This document shows, one piece after another, positions 26,360 through 36,092 of a stretch of 64,000 nt of DNA (positions within the stretch are counted from its first letter, which is position 1; each line of letters starts with the position of its first letter). Source of the DNA: Pseudomonas sp. P818. GTDB taxonomy: Bacteria > Pseudomonadota > Gammaproteobacteria > Pseudomonadales > Pseudomonadaceae. The notes beneath the pieces were generated by a model that searched no databases, was not told the origin of the DNA, and saw nothing but the letters and a program-made list of their open reading frames with translations. The translations under genes and the position numbers were made by a program. The stretch spans positions 62,001-126,000 of the forward strand of contig NZ_ATKM01000009.1 of the NCBI RefSeq assembly GCF_000418555.1, read 5' to 3'.

Positions 26360-27190
26360 ATGGGTATGCATCCCGTACAGGTGATCGCGGTGACCGGCGG
26401 CAAAGGTGGCGTCGGCAAGACCAATGTGTCGGTGAATCTGTCCATGGCCCTGGCCGATCTTGGCCGCCGGGTGATGCTGATGGACGCCGACCTGGGCCTG
26501 GCCAATGTCGACGTGCTGCTGGGCCTGACGCCCAAGCGCACGCTGGCCGATGTCATTGCTGGTGAATGTGATCTGCGCGACGTGCTGCTGCAGGGGCCGG
26601 GCGGTATCCGCATCGTCCCGGCGGCTTCTGGCACGCAGGCGATGGTCAATCTCACGCCGATGCAGCACGCTGGCCTGATTCAGGCGTTCAGCGACATCAG
26701 CGAAAATCTCGATGTGCTGGTGATCGACACCGCTGCCGGCATCGGCGATGCGGTGGTCAGCTTCGTGCGTGCCGCCCAGGAAATCCTCGTGGTGGTTTGC
26801 GACGAGCCCACCTCGATCACCGACGCCTACGCGCTGATCAAGCTGCTCAACCGCGATCACGGCATCAGTCGTTTCCGCGTGCTGGCCAATATGGCCCACA
26901 GTCCGCAGGAAGGGCGCAATCTCTTTGCTAAGCTGACTAAGGTGACGGATCGCTTCCTCGATGTTGCCCTGCAGTATGTCGGCGCCGTGCCCTACGATGA
27001 GTGTGTGCGCAAAGCCGTGCAGAAACAGCGCGCAGTCTATGAAGCCTTCCCTCGATCCAAATGCGCTCTGGCGTTCAAGGCGATAGCTCAGAAGGTAGAC
27101 ACCTGGCCGTTACCGGCCAACCCCCGTGGCCATCTGGAGTTTTTCGTCGAACGTCTGGTGCAGCAACCGACTGCAGACTCGGCCGTATGA
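26360..27190 (+). CDS. fleN: Flagellar number regulator FleN (MinD-like ATPase; FlhG)
   Basis: 276-aa ParA/MinD-family ATPase. Deviant Walker A KGGVGKTN near 14-21, and Walker B at VLVIDTAAGIG. FleN binds FleQ and dampens its activity, limiting the cell to one polar flagellum. The stop overlaps the fliA start (ATGA, 27187-27190). Confidence 0.96.
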   Translation: MGMHPVQVIAVTGGKGGVGKTNVSVNLSMALADLGRRVMLMDADLGLANVDVLLGLTPKRTLADVIAGECDLRDVLLQGPGGIRIVPAASGTQAMVNLTPMQHAGLIQAFSDISENLDVLVIDTAAGIGDAVVSFVRAAQEILVVVCDEPTSITDAYALIKLLNRDHGISRFRVLANMAHSPQEGRNLFAKLTKVTDRFLDVALQYVGAVPYDECVRKAVQKQRAVYEAFPRSKCALAFKAIAQKVDTWPLPANPRGHLEFFVERLVQQPTADSAV

Positions 27191-27933
27191 CAGCAGCCTC
27201 TGGACTTCGTATGTACAACAAGGCTCAGGCGCAAGATTCCCAGCACCAGCTGATCGAGCGCTACGCGCCACTGGTCAAGCGCATCGCCTACCACCTGCTG
27301 GCACGTCTGCCGGCCAGCGTGCAGGTCGATGATCTGATTCAGGCCGGCATGATTGGCCTGCTCGAAGCCTCGCGTAAATACGACTCCAGCAAGGGCGCCA
27401 GTTTCGAAACCTTTGCCGGTATTCGTATCCGCGGCTCCATGCTCGACGAGGTGCGCAAGGGCGATTGGGCGCCACGTTCGGTGCACCGCAACAGCCGCAT
27501 GGTCAGCGACGCCATTCGTGTCGTTGAAGCAAGAACGGGGCGTGACGCTAAAGATCATGAGGTTGCGGCCGAACTCCAATTGAGTCTGGAGGATTACTAC
27601 GGCATTCTTGGCGACACTTTGGGCAGCCGCCTGTTCAGTTTCGACGACCTGTTGCAGGACGGCGAGCACGGCGGGTTGCACGAAGACGCCGGGCATACCC
27701 ACCTCGAACCTTCGCGGGACCTCGAAGACGAACGCTTTCAGGCGGCTTTGGCCAATGCCATCGCCGGTCTGCCCGAGCGTGAACGTCTGGTGCTGGCGCT
27801 GTATTACGATGAAGAGCTGAACTTGAAGGAAATCGGTGAAGTGCTGGGGGTTAGCGAGTCACGTGTGAGCCAGTTGCATAGCCAGTGCGCGGCGCGTTTG
27901 CGCTCGCGTCTGAGCGAATGGCGCGCTGGCTGA
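27187..27933 (+). CDS. fliA: Flagellar sigma factor FliA (sigma-28)
   Basis: 248-aa sigma factor of the FliA/WhiG group. Region 2 has DLIQAGMIGLLEASRKYDSS and region 4.2 has LKEIGEVLGVSESRVSQLHSQ. Start ATG 27187 overlaps the fleN stop and is preferred; ATG 27211 (MYNKAQ) would give 240 aa. FliA drives late genes; predicted targets here are the second fliS (1208) and perhaps cheY. Confidence 0.95.
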   Translation: MTAASGLRMYNKAQAQDSQHQLIERYAPLVKRIAYHLLARLPASVQVDDLIQAGMIGLLEASRKYDSSKGASFETFAGIRIRGSMLDEVRKGDWAPRSVHRNSRMVSDAIRVVEARTGRDAKDHEVAAELQLSLEDYYGILGDTLGSRLFSFDDLLQDGEHGGLHEDAGHTHLEPSRDLEDERFQAALANAIAGLPERERLVLALYYDEELNLKEIGEVLGVSESRVSQLHSQCAARLRSRLSEWRAG

Positions 27934-27969
27934 CGGCGGCGTACTCGCGGGCAGAAACGGTTTCACGAT

Positions 27970-27995
27970 TAAAGGGCGTAGTTGCAAGCGCAATA
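27970..27995 (+). promoter_or_regulatory. Possible weak sigma-28 site before cheY
   Basis: TAAA at 27970-27973 is followed after 14 bases by GCGCAATA, a poor match to GCCGATAA with one base short spacing. cheYZ is a FliA-dependent class IV operon in P. aeruginosa, which is the main reason to list it. Confidence 0.3.
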
Positions 27996-28032
27996 CGTTT
28001 GGGACTGTACGGAGGTCGACTTGGACAAGAAC

Positions 28033-28407
28033 ATGAAAATCCTCATCGTTGACGATTTTTCGACGATGCGACGGATCATCAAGAACCTCTTGCGGGATTT
28101 GGGTTTCACCAACACCGCCGAGGCTGACGATGGCACTTCGGCGCTGCCGATGCTGCAAAGCGGTAGCTTCGATTTTCTGGTGACCGACTGGAACATGCCC
28201 GGCATGACCGGTATCGACCTGCTGCGTGCCGTGCGCGCCGATGAGCGCCTCAAGCACCTGCCGGTGTTGATGGTGACCGCTGAAGCCAAGCGCGATCAGA
28301 TCATCGAGGCGGCCCAGGCCGGCGTGAATGGCTACGTGGTCAAACCCTTCACCGCGCAGGTGCTGAAGGAAAAGATCGAGAAGATCTTCGAGCGGGTCAA
28401 CGGCTGA
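28033..28407 (+). CDS. cheY: Chemotaxis response regulator CheY
   Basis: 124-aa single receiver domain: acidic pair D7-D8, phospho-acceptor D52 in [10 protein letters not shown], switch Thr in MVTAEA and Lys in VVKPFTA. CheY-P binds the FliM N-terminal peptide to reverse the motor. Start ATG 28033 gives the standard length; a TTG four codons upstream (28021) is possible. Confidence 0.97.
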   Translation: MKILIVDDFSTMRRIIKNLLRDLGFTNTAEADDGTSALPMLQSGSFDFLVTDWNMPGMTGIDLLRAVRADERLKHLPVLMVTAEAKRDQIIEAAQAGVNGYVVKPFTAQVLKEKIEKIFERVNG

Positions 28408-28426
28408 TGCCAGCCGCGAGGGTGCT

Positions 28427-29215
28427 ATGGAACACGATGACTCCACGCTGGGTGACCTCGAGTCGACCCTGAAAAACAATGCCCGCGATCTGGTCGATAG
28501 CCTCGAACAAGGCAACTTCGGCGCCGCGGTGCAACTGATCAACGAGCTCAACAAGGTCCGCGACCGCGGGCTTTATCACGAAGTCGGCAAGCTGACTCGT
28601 GAGCTGCACAACGCCATCGTCAATTTTCAACTCGATCCGCGGATGCCTCATGCGCAGGAGCTGTCGCAGATATCCGATGCGACCGAGCGCCTGAATTACG
28701 TCGTGACCATGACCGAGAAGGCGGCCAACCGGACCATGGATCTGGTGGAGCAGAGTGCGCCGCTGGTCAATGATCTGAGCGATGAGGCGCAGAGCCTGAG
28801 TGTCGAGTGGGGCCGTTTCATGCGGCGCGAAATCAGCGCCGATGGCTTCCGCGAGCTGGCCAAGCGTGTCGAGCTGTTCCTCGCCCGTAGCGAGCGAGAC
28901 GGCGCCAAGCTCTCGGGCCATCTCAATGACATTCTGTTGGCGCAGGATTACCAGGACCTCACCGGCCAGGTGATCAAGCGGGTCACCCAGCTGGTGACCG
29001 AGGTGGAAAGCAACCTGCTCAAGCTGGTGCTCATGGCCAGCCAGGTCGATCGTTTTGCGGGTATTCAGCACGACCACGAAGTGTTGCGCAAAGAGCAGGA
29101 AAAATTAAAAGAACCATCGCGGGGTGAAGGTCCGCAGATTCATGCCGATAAGCGTGAAGATGTCGCCGCCAGCCAAGACGATGTCGACGACCTGCTGTCC
29201 AGTCTAGGGTTCTAA
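28427..29215 (+). CDS. cheZ: CheY-P phosphatase CheZ
   Basis: 262-aa helical phosphatase. The catalytic stretch LAQDYQDLTGQVI carries the key Asp/Gln. The extreme C-terminus SQDDVDDLLSSLGF is the CheY-tethering peptide, related to the FliM docking peptide. It lies 19 bp after cheY and 12 bp before cheA. Confidence 0.95.
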   Translation: MEHDDSTLGDLESTLKNNARDLVDSLEQGNFGAAVQLINELNKVRDRGLYHEVGKLTRELHNAIVNFQLDPRMPHAQELSQISDATERLNYVVTMTEKAANRTMDLVEQSAPLVNDLSDEAQSLSVEWGRFMRREISADGFRELAKRVELFLARSERDGAKLSGHLNDILLAQDYQDLTGQVIKRVTQLVTEVESNLLKLVLMASQVDRFAGIQHDHEVLRKEQEKLKEPSRGEGPQIHADKREDVAASQDDVDDLLSSLGF

Positions 29216-29227
29216 GGAGCACACAAT

Positions 29228-31447
29228 ATGAGCTTCGGCGCCGATGAAGAGATTCTCCAGGATTTCCTGGTAGAGGCCGGCGAGATTCTCGAACAGTTGT
29301 CCGAACAATTAGTCGAGCTGGAAAGCCGACCGGACGACATGAACCTGCTCAACGCCATCTTTCGCGGTTTCCATACCGTCAAGGGCGGAGCAGGCTTTCT
29401 CCAGCTCAATGAGCTGGTGGAATGCTGCCATATCGCCGAAAACGTCTTCGACATCCTGCGCAAGGGTGAGCGTCGCGTCGATTCGGAGCTGATGGATGTG
29501 GTGCTCGAGGCTCTTGATACCGTCAATGGCATGTTTGGCGAGGTGCGTGAGCGGCGTGAACCGACACCTGCGTCGCCTGAATTGCTCGCGGCCTTGTCGC
29601 GTTTGGCTGAGCCGGGCGGCGCCGAAGCCGCCCCTGCGCCAGTACAGCAGGCGGAGCCCGAACCCGAGCCGGAGCCAGAACCCCAGGCGGCCGCTCCTTC
29701 CGGAGACATCACCGACAGCGAATTCGAGCAACTGCTCGATGCGCTGGGTGACGCGCCGGCTTCCGCCCCGAGTGCAGAGAGCACCGCCAGCGACGAAATC
29801 ACCGATGACGAGTTCGAGTCGTTGCTCGATCAGTTGCATGGCAAGGGGCAGTTCTCCGGCACTGTCGAGACGCCTGCCAGCGCAGCCGTTGCCTCTGCAC
29901 CGGCTGCCGTACCGTCCGGCGATGAGATCACCGACGATGAGTTCGAGGCCTTGCTCGACCAACTGCATGGCAAGGGTCAGTTTTCCGGCGCGACTGAAGC
30001 GGCCGCTCCGGTCGCTGCAGTTGCCGCTGCTCCGGCCCCGGCCAGTGACGATATTACCGACGACGAGTTCGAGTCGTTGCTCGATCAGTTGCATGGCAAG
30101 GGCAAATTCGTGCCGCCCAGCGAGCCAGCGCCAGCCCCTGCTGCTGCAGCCAAACCTGCTGCTGCGCCCAAGACGCCTGCGCCTGCTGCCAAATCCGCTC
30201 CGGCCAAGGCCGAGCCTGCCGCCGCTCGTGCGCCCGCCGCGCCTGCGGCAGGTGCCGACAAGGCGCCCGCTGCGAGCGAAGCGGAAACCACCGTACGGGT
30301 CGATACCGCACGCCTCGACGAGATCATGAACATGGTCGGCGAGCTGGTGCTGGTGCGTAACCGTCTGGTACGTCTGGGGCTCAACAGCGGCGACGAGGCC
30401 ATGTCAAAGGCCGTATCGAACCTCGATGTGGTCACCGCTGACCTGCAGACTTCGGTGATGAAGACCCGCATGCAGCCGATCAAGAAGGTCTTCGGCCGCT
30501 TCCCGCGTCTGGTACGCGACCTCGCGCGCAACCTGAAGAAGGAAATCAACCTCGAGCTGGTGGGCGAGGAGACCGACCTCGACAAGAACCTGGTCGAGGC
30601 CCTGGCCGACCCGCTGGTGCACCTGGTGCGCAACGCCGTCGACCATGGTGTGGAAACCCCGGAAGAGCGCGAGAAGGCCGGCAAGGCCCGCGCTGGCCGC
30701 GTGGTGCTGTCCGCCGAGCAGGAAGGCGATCACATCCTGCTGTCGATCACCGATGACGGCAAGGGCATGGACGCCGATATCCTGCGCGCCAAGGCGGTGG
30801 AGAAGGGCCTGCTGGACAAGGATGCGGCCGAACGTCTGAACGAGTTCGAGTGCTACAACCTGATCTTCGCCCCGGGTTTCTCGACCAAGACCGAGATCTC
30901 CGACGTGTCCGGTCGCGGCGTCGGCATGGACGTGGTGAAGACCAAGATTTCCCAGCTCAACGGCACGGTCAACGTGTTCTCGCAGAAAGGCCAGGGCTCG
31001 AAGATCGTCATCAAGGTACCGCTGACCCTGGCGATCATGCCGACCCTGATGGTGATGCTGGAGAACCAGGCCTTCGCCTTCCCGCTGGTCAACGTCAACG
31101 AGATCTTCCACCTCGATCTGTCGCGCACCAACGTGGTCGACGGCCAGGAAGTGGTGATCGTGCGCGACAAGGCTCTGCCGCTGTTCTATCTCAAGCGCTG
31201 GCTGGTGCCGCAGGCCTTCCACGAAGGTCAGCGCGAAGGCCATGTGGTGATCCTCACCGTCGGCAGTCAGCGCATCGGCTTTGTCGTCGATCAATTGGTC
31301 GGGCAGGAAGAAGTGGTAATCAAGCCACTGGGCAAGATGCTGCAAGGCACGCCCGGGATGTCTGGCGCCACGATCACTGGCGATGGACGTATCGCATTGA
31401 TTCTCGACGTGCCGAGCATGCTCAAGCGCTACGCTCGACGGTTCTGA
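29228..31447 (+). CDS. cheA: Chemotaxis histidine kinase CheA
   Basis: 739-aa kinase. HPt domain 1-110 with phospho-acceptor H49 in [13 protein letters not shown]-rich linker about 120-355; dimerisation domain about 355-420; ATPase with NAVDHG (N box) and DDGKGMD; CheW-like P5 domain about 610-735. A canonical P2 domain is not obvious. In its place the linker carries four copies of a D(I/E)ITDxEFExLLDxL peptide (about 160, 189, 232 and 274). ATG 29228 follows AAGGAG. Confidence 0.96.
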   Translation: MSFGADEEILQDFLVEAGEILEQLSEQLVELESRPDDMNLLNAIFRGFHTVKGGAGFLQLNELVECCHIAENVFDILRKGERRVDSELMDVVLEALDTVNGMFGEVRERREPTPASPELLAALSRLAEPGGAEAAPAPVQQAEPEPEPEPEPQAAAPSGDITDSEFEQLLDALGDAPASAPSAESTASDEITDDEFESLLDQLHGKGQFSGTVETPASAAVASAPAAVPSGDEITDDEFEALLDQLHGKGQFSGATEAAAPVAAVAAAPAPASDDITDDEFESLLDQLHGKGKFVPPSEPAPAPAAAAKPAAAPKTPAPAAKSAPAKAEPAAARAPAAPAAGADKAPAASEAETTVRVDTARLDEIMNMVGELVLVRNRLVRLGLNSGDEAMSKAVSNLDVVTADLQTSVMKTRMQPIKKVFGRFPRLVRDLARNLKKEINLELVGEETDLDKNLVEALADPLVHLVRNAVDHGVETPEEREKAGKARAGRVVLSAEQEGDHILLSITDDGKGMDADILRAKAVEKGLLDKDAAERLNEFECYNLIFAPGFSTKTEISDVSGRGVGMDVVKTKISQLNGTVNVFSQKGQGSKIVIKVPLTLAIMPTLMVMLENQAFAFPLVNVNEIFHLDLSRTNVVDGQEVVIVRDKALPLFYLKRWLVPQAFHEGQREGHVVILTVGSQRIGFVVDQLVGQEEVVIKPLGKMLQGTPGMSGATITGDGRIALILDVPSMLKRYARRF
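29705..30109 (+). repeat. Four tandem FliM-like peptide repeats within cheA
   Basis: Copies start at 29705, 29792, 29921 and 30047 (CheA residues 160, 189, 232, 274). The last three share [18 protein letters not shown] almost exactly and are spaced by 43 and 42 residues; the first is degenerate. Between copies lie A/P-rich spacers. The motif resembles FliM LSQDEIDALLHG. Confidence 0.85.
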
Positions 31448-31493
31448 TGTTTCGCGGCGCGGGCCATTGGCTTCGCGCCGTCTAGGAGTGTGT

Positions 31494-32627
31494 ATGGCTG
31501 TTAAGGTTCTGGTGGTGGACGACTCCGGCTTCTTCCGCCGGCGCGTCTCGGAAATCCTGTCTGCTGACCCCAGCATCCAGGTTGTGGGCACGGCCACCAA
31601 CGGGCGGGAAGCCATCGATCAGGCGTTGGCGCTCAAGCCCGACGTGATCACCATGGATTACGAGATGCCGATGATGGACGGCATCACCGCGGTTCGAAAC
31701 ATCATGCAGCGCTGCCCGACGCCGGTACTGATGTTCTCCTCGCTGACCCACGAAGGCGCTCGAGTGACCCTCGATGCGCTGGACGCCGGCGCGGTGGATT
31801 TTCTGCCGAAGAACTTCGAAGACATCTCGCGCAATCCCGAGAAGGTCAAGCAACTGCTCTGCGAGAAGGTGCACAGCATCGCGCGCAGCAACCGTCGTTT
31901 CAGTTCGGCCGCGGTGGCTCCGGCGCCAACTGCGGCCAGTCCGAGTGCGGCGCCGATTAGTCGTCCAGCCGTTTCGACGCGGCCAGCGGCACCGGCTCCC
32001 GCTGCGCCTGCACGTCCGGCTTCTGCAACTGGTGCTGCGCCGGTATCGCCCGCGCCCAAACGCAAGGCCTACAAATTGGTGGCCATCGGCACCTCCACCG
32101 GTGGCCCGGTGGCGTTGCAGCGTGTACTGACCCAGCTGCCCGCGAATTTTCCGGCACCGCTGGTGCTGATCCAGCATATGCCGGCTGCTTTCACCAAGGC
32201 TTTCGCCGAGCGACTGGACAAGCTGTGCCGCATTCAGGTCAAGGAAGCCGAGGATGGCGATGTTTTGCGTCCTGGACTGGCGCTGCTGGCGCCTGGCGGC
32301 AAGCAGATGATGGTCGATGCGCGTGGCGCGGTGAAGATCCTGCCGGGCGACGAGCGCCTCAATTACAAGCCCTGTGTCGATATCACCTTCGGTTCCGCCG
32401 CCAAGTCCTATGGCGACAAGGTACTGGCCGTGGTACTGACCGGCATGGGCGCCGATGGCCGTGAAGGCGCGCGCCTGCTCAAGCAGGGCGGCAGCCAGGT
32501 ATGGGCGCAGGACGAAGCCAGCTGCGTGATCTACGGCATGCCGATGGCAGTGGTCAAAGCCAATCTGGCGGATGCGGTCTATGGCCTGGACGATATCGGT
32601 CGACACCTGACCGAGGCCTGCCAGTGA
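31494..32627 (+). CDS. cheB: Chemoreceptor methylesterase CheB
   Basis: 377 aa: receiver domain with D55 in [11 protein letters not shown], a long A/P-rich linker (about 145-190), then the methylesterase domain with catalytic Ser in GTSTGGP, His in IQHMP and Asp in [10 protein letters not shown]. It removes methyl groups from receptors when phosphorylated by CheA. Start ATG 31494 follows TAGGAG; an upstream in-frame start at 31467 encodes non-family residues. Confidence 0.95.
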   Translation: MAVKVLVVDDSGFFRRRVSEILSADPSIQVVGTATNGREAIDQALALKPDVITMDYEMPMMDGITAVRNIMQRCPTPVLMFSSLTHEGARVTLDALDAGAVDFLPKNFEDISRNPEKVKQLLCEKVHSIARSNRRFSSAAVAPAPTAASPSAAPISRPAVSTRPAAPAPAAPARPASATGAAPVSPAPKRKAYKLVAIGTSTGGPVALQRVLTQLPANFPAPLVLIQHMPAAFTKAFAERLDKLCRIQVKEAEDGDVLRPGLALLAPGGKQMMVDARGAVKILPGDERLNYKPCVDITFGSAAKSYGDKVLAVVLTGMGADGREGARLLKQGGSQVWAQDEASCVIYGMPMAVVKANLADAVYGLDDIGRHLTEACQ

Positions 32628-32652
32628 GGAAGGTTAAGCCGGGAACATGCGT

Positions 32653-33393
32653 ATGGATGTACTGAGCCTTATCGGCGTCATCCTGGCGTTCGTTGCCATT
32701 CTGGGCGGCAATTATCTCGAAGGTGGTCACGCCGGGGCGCTGCTCAACGGGCCGGCGGCGCTGATCGTCATCGGCGGGACGCTGGGGGCGGCTTTCCTGC
32801 AGGCGCCCGTGCAGGTGTTCAAGCGGGCCATGGCCATACTGCGCTGGATCTTCTTTCCGCCGCGCATCGATCTGATCGGCGGTATCAATCGCGTCGTTGG
32901 CTGGAGCATGGTGGCGCGCAAGGAAGGCCTGCTTGGCCTGGAGTCGGTGGCCGATGCCGAGCCTGACCCTTATGCGCGTAAAGGCCTGCAGTTGCTGGTC
33001 GACGGTGCCGAGCCCGAATCCATTCGCAGCATTCTGGAAGTCGATCTCTACACCCAGGAGGCCCGCGATATACAAGCTGCCAAGGTGTTCGAGAGCATGG
33101 GCGGTTATGCGCCGACCATCGGCATCATCGGCGCCGTGATGGGCCTGATTCACGTCATGGGCAATCTGGCCGATCCGAGCATGCTCGGCAGTGGTATCGC
33201 CGTGGCGTTCGTTGCCACCATCTATGGCGTCGGCTTTGCCAACCTGCTGCTGTTGCCGGCTGGCAACAAGCTCAAGTCCATCGCGCTGCGCCAGTCGCGT
33301 TATCGCGAGATGCTGCTGGAGGGCATTCTCTCCATCGCCGAGGGTGAGAACCCGCGCTCCATCGAACTGAAGCTGCAAGGCTTCATGGACTGA
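32653..33393 (+). CDS. motC: Flagellar stator protein MotC (MotA-type)
   Basis: 246-aa four-helix MotA/ExbB-family protein. Pattern PTIGIIGAVMGLIHVMGNL and the cytosolic loop with charged torque residues are present. Start ATG 32653 (MDVLSLIG) is preferred over ATG 32647 because GGGAAC then lies at proper spacing. In Pseudomonas MotCD is the second stator, needed for swarming and high load. Confidence 0.94.
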   Translation: MDVLSLIGVILAFVAILGGNYLEGGHAGALLNGPAALIVIGGTLGAAFLQAPVQVFKRAMAILRWIFFPPRIDLIGGINRVVGWSMVARKEGLLGLESVADAEPDPYARKGLQLLVDGAEPESIRSILEVDLYTQEARDIQAAKVFESMGGYAPTIGIIGAVMGLIHVMGNLADPSMLGSGIAVAFVATIYGVGFANLLLLPAGNKLKSIALRQSRYREMLLEGILSIAEGENPRSIELKLQGFMD

Positions 33394-33405
33394 TGGAGGC
33401 ATGGC

Positions 33406-34215
33406 ATGGCGCGCAGGCGGCAACATGAAGAGCACGAGAATCACGAGCGCTGGCTGGTTTCCTACGCCGACTTCATCACTTTGCTCTTCGCCTTCTTCGT
33501 GGTGATGTACTCGATCTCTTCGATCAACGAAGGCAAGTACAAGATCCTCTCGGAGTCGTTGACCGGCGTCTTCAATCAGCCGGATCGCTCTATCAAACCG
33601 ATCCCGGTCGGCGAAGAGCGGCCGCGTACCGGCGAGCCCGAGAACACCTCGCTGGATGAGCCCAGCGCCGACGCGACCCTGCAGAGCATCGCCTCCAGCG
33701 TGCGCGAGGCCTTCGGCGAGCTGATCCAGAGCGATCAGCTTACGGTGCGCGGCAACGAGATGTGGATCGAGATCGAGCTCAGCTCCAGCCTGCTGTTTCC
33801 CAGCGGTGACGCGATTCCCAACAATCAGGCGTTCGATATCATCGAGAAAGTCGCCAAAATTCTGGCGCCTTATCAGAATCCAATCAAGGTCGAGGGTTTT
33901 ACCGACAACCTGCCGATCCAGACCGCCCAGTATCCGACCAACTGGGAGCTGTCTTCGGCGCGTGCGTCGAGCATTGTGCGTATGCTGGCCATGGATGGTG
34001 TCGATCCTTCACGTCTGGCAGCCGTGGGTTATGGCGAATTTCAGCCGGTGGCAGACAATGCCACTGCCGAGGGGCGGGGGCGCAACCGTCGGGTTGTGCT
34101 GGTGATCTCCCGCAACCTCGACACGCGACGTGGCGCTGGCAGTGCCGCGACCCAGCAGTCCGAGGCTGGCACGCAACCTGCACCGGCGTCTGCGTCGGGG
34201 GTTCCACAGTCGTGA
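33406..34215 (+). CDS. motD: Flagellar stator protein MotD (MotB-type)
   Basis: 269 aa. The single N-terminal transmembrane helix (about 17-40) contains the essential Asp in SYADFITLLFAFFVV. The periplasmic OmpA-like peptidoglycan-binding domain (about 120-235) has VEGFTDNLPI and NWELSSARA. Last of the cheAB-motCD group, 12 bp after motC. Confidence 0.95.
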   Translation: MARRRQHEEHENHERWLVSYADFITLLFAFFVVMYSISSINEGKYKILSESLTGVFNQPDRSIKPIPVGEERPRTGEPENTSLDEPSADATLQSIASSVREAFGELIQSDQLTVRGNEMWIEIELSSSLLFPSGDAIPNNQAFDIIEKVAKILAPYQNPIKVEGFTDNLPIQTAQYPTNWELSSARASSIVRMLAMDGVDPSRLAAVGYGEFQPVADNATAEGRGRNRRVVLVISRNLDTRRGAGSAATQQSEAGTQPAPASASGVPQS

Positions 34216-34297
34216 GCCGTCAAATCCCAGTCGCCTGCCGCGTGCGTGCGACAGCCATTCTCGGCCTGAGCGCCTCTTGCCGGGAGGATGAGAGAAG

Positions 34298-35086
34298 ATG
34301 AAAGTCTGGGCAGTAGCCAATCAGAAAGGCGGGGTCGGCAAGACCACCACCTCCATCGCGCTGGCGGGCCTGTTGGCCGATGCCGGCAAGCGTGTGATCG
34401 TCGTCGATCTCGACCCGCATGGGTCGATGACCAGTTATTTCGGCCATGATCCCGACACGCTGGAGCACAGTTGCTTCGACCTGTTCCTGCATCAGGGCAA
34501 CGTGCCGCAGGGGCTGCCCAAACAGCTGCTGCACAGCACCAGCCATGAGAATATCGCCTTGCTGCCGTCGAGCACTGCGCTGGCGACGCTCGAGCGCCAA
34601 TCGCCGGGGCAGAGTGGTCTTGGTCTGGTGATCGCCAAGAGCCTGGCGCAGCTGTGGGAGGATTTCGATCATGCCGTCATCGACAGCCCGCCGCTGCTCG
34701 GCGTACTGATGGTCAATGCCCTGGCAGCCAGTCAGCAACTGGTGATTCCGGTGCAGACCGAATTTCTCGCGGTCAAAGGCCTGGAGCGCATGATCACCAC
34801 CCTGGCGATGATCAACCGTTCGCGCAAGCAGGCATTGCCTTACACCATCGTGCCGACGCTGTTCGATCGGCGGACCCAGGCGTCCATGAGCACCCTGCGT
34901 GTGCTGCGCAATACTTATCCCGATCATCTGTGGCCGGCCTACATTCCGGTCGATACCCGTTTGCGCGATGCCAGCCGGGCAGGGCGCACGCCTTCGCAGT
35001 TCGATCCGAACAGCCGTGGCGTGATCGCCTATCGCGCGCTGCTCAAGCATTTGCTCAGCCATCAGCCGGCAGCTCAGGTGGCTTGA
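34298..35086 (+). CDS. parC: ParA-like ATPase ParC, polar placement of the chemotaxis array
   Basis: 262-aa ParA-family ATPase. Walker A NQKGGVGKTTT at about 8-18, Walker B at HAVIDSPPLLG, and the adenine-side motif VVDLDPHG with a key Asp. There is no adjacent parB or parS. It lies between motD and a CheW-domain gene, the position of ParC, which in Vibrio and Pseudomonas directs array and CheA localisation to the pole. The symbol is taken from that system. Confidence 0.85.
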   Translation: MKVWAVANQKGGVGKTTTSIALAGLLADAGKRVIVVDLDPHGSMTSYFGHDPDTLEHSCFDLFLHQGNVPQGLPKQLLHSTSHENIALLPSSTALATLERQSPGQSGLGLVIAKSLAQLWEDFDHAVIDSPPLLGVLMVNALAASQQLVIPVQTEFLAVKGLERMITTLAMINRSRKQALPYTIVPTLFDRRTQASMSTLRVLRNTYPDHLWPAYIPVDTRLRDASRAGRTPSQFDPNSRGVIAYRALLKHLLSHQPAAQVA

Positions 35087-35172
35087 AATGAATGACTGTG
35101 TTGAACTGGAGTACTCAAGTCGGAGCATGCTGCGGCCGATAGGCTGTAAAGATCTTATCTCGGGTTCCTGTC

Positions 35173-35997
35173 ATGAGTCGTAACCTCGCCACCGCTACAC
35201 GTTCCCAGCTGGCCTTGCAGTCATACCTCGACGGGTTGCTGCAGGAAGCCGCTGCCGAGCTGGAGATGTCCGTCAGCCTCGACGAGTTCGAGGCTGCGGT
35301 GCTCGAGGAGCAGGTGCGCGATGCCCGATTGGTCGAGCCGGTAGCGTCAACTGTTGCGCCCGTTGCACTCGCAACTGTGGTCGAGCCGCAGGTTCAGGCC
35401 CCCGTTGCGCCGGTGGAGTTACTCGCGCCGGCACGGGCGCCGGTGATCGAAGAGGCGCCGCCAGAGGTTGCGACCCTTGCCGAGCCGGTGCCGCAACCGG
35501 CTGCCTTGCTCGCCGATGGCCGTCCGGCATGGGCCGAGGAGCCTTTCGAGTGCCTGTTGTTCGACGTCGCCGGGCTGACCCTGGCGGTACCGCTGATTTG
35601 CCTGGGCTCGATCTATCCGCTCGAAGGACAGGAGTTGACCCCGCTGTTCGGCCAGCCTGATTGGTTCCTCGGCATACTGCCGAGCCAGGCAGGCAACCTG
35701 AAGGTGCTGGACACTGCACGTTGGGTGATGCCCGATCGTTACCGCGAGGACTTCCGCGAAGGCCTGCAGTACGTGATTTCCGTGCAGGGTTACGAGTGGG
35801 GGCTGGCGGTGCATCAGGTCAGTCGCTCGATCCGCCTGGACCCCAGCGAGGTCAAGTGGCGCAGTCAGCGTACCCAGCGGCCCTGGCTGGCCGGTACGGT
35901 GATCGAACACATGTGTGCACTGCTCGACGTGGCGGCGCTGGCCGAGTTGATCGCCAGCGGCGCGGCGAAACGCCTGCATGGCGGAAAAGTGCATTAA
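35173..35997 (+). CDS. parP: CheW-like-domain protein ParP
   Basis: 274 aa. The N-terminal part (1-120) is A/E/P/V-rich and probably unstructured, with one acidic helix at about 22-50. The C-terminal half (about 125-265) is a CheW-like domain (CLLFDVAGLTLAVPL). ParP couples ParC to the array by binding CheA and receptors. It is not a full CheW: the true cheW follows at 36093. Confidence 0.82.
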   Translation: MSRNLATATRSQLALQSYLDGLLQEAAAELEMSVSLDEFEAAVLEEQVRDARLVEPVASTVAPVALATVVEPQVQAPVAPVELLAPARAPVIEEAPPEVATLAEPVPQPAALLADGRPAWAEEPFECLLFDVAGLTLAVPLICLGSIYPLEGQELTPLFGQPDWFLGILPSQAGNLKVLDTARWVMPDRYREDFREGLQYVISVQGYEWGLAVHQVSRSIRLDPSEVKWRSQRTQRPWLAGTVIEHMCALLDVAALAELIASGAAKRLHGGKVH

Positions 35998-36092
35998 GAA
36001 TTGGTGGGCCTGCGCCAACGGGCTCTATAGTTGATGACAAGCGGGTCGACCCGCACATGCCGCACTGAGCGGTTTTTGATGAGGCTAGGGAC

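Noticed and set aside
27061..27186. Upstream extension of the fliA frame
   Set aside because: It overlaps fleN in a different frame and encodes no family sequence; the coupled ATG at 27187 gives the usual size.
29794..30109. CheA repeats as a possible CRISPR or DNA-level repeat
   Set aside because: They are in frame, vary at third codon positions and conserve protein, so selection is on the peptide.
36041..36054. Palindrome GCGGGTCGACCCGC before cheW as an operator or parS site
   Set aside because: It is GC-rich, short and lacks the parS consensus; no parB is nearby. Kept only as a note under cheW.
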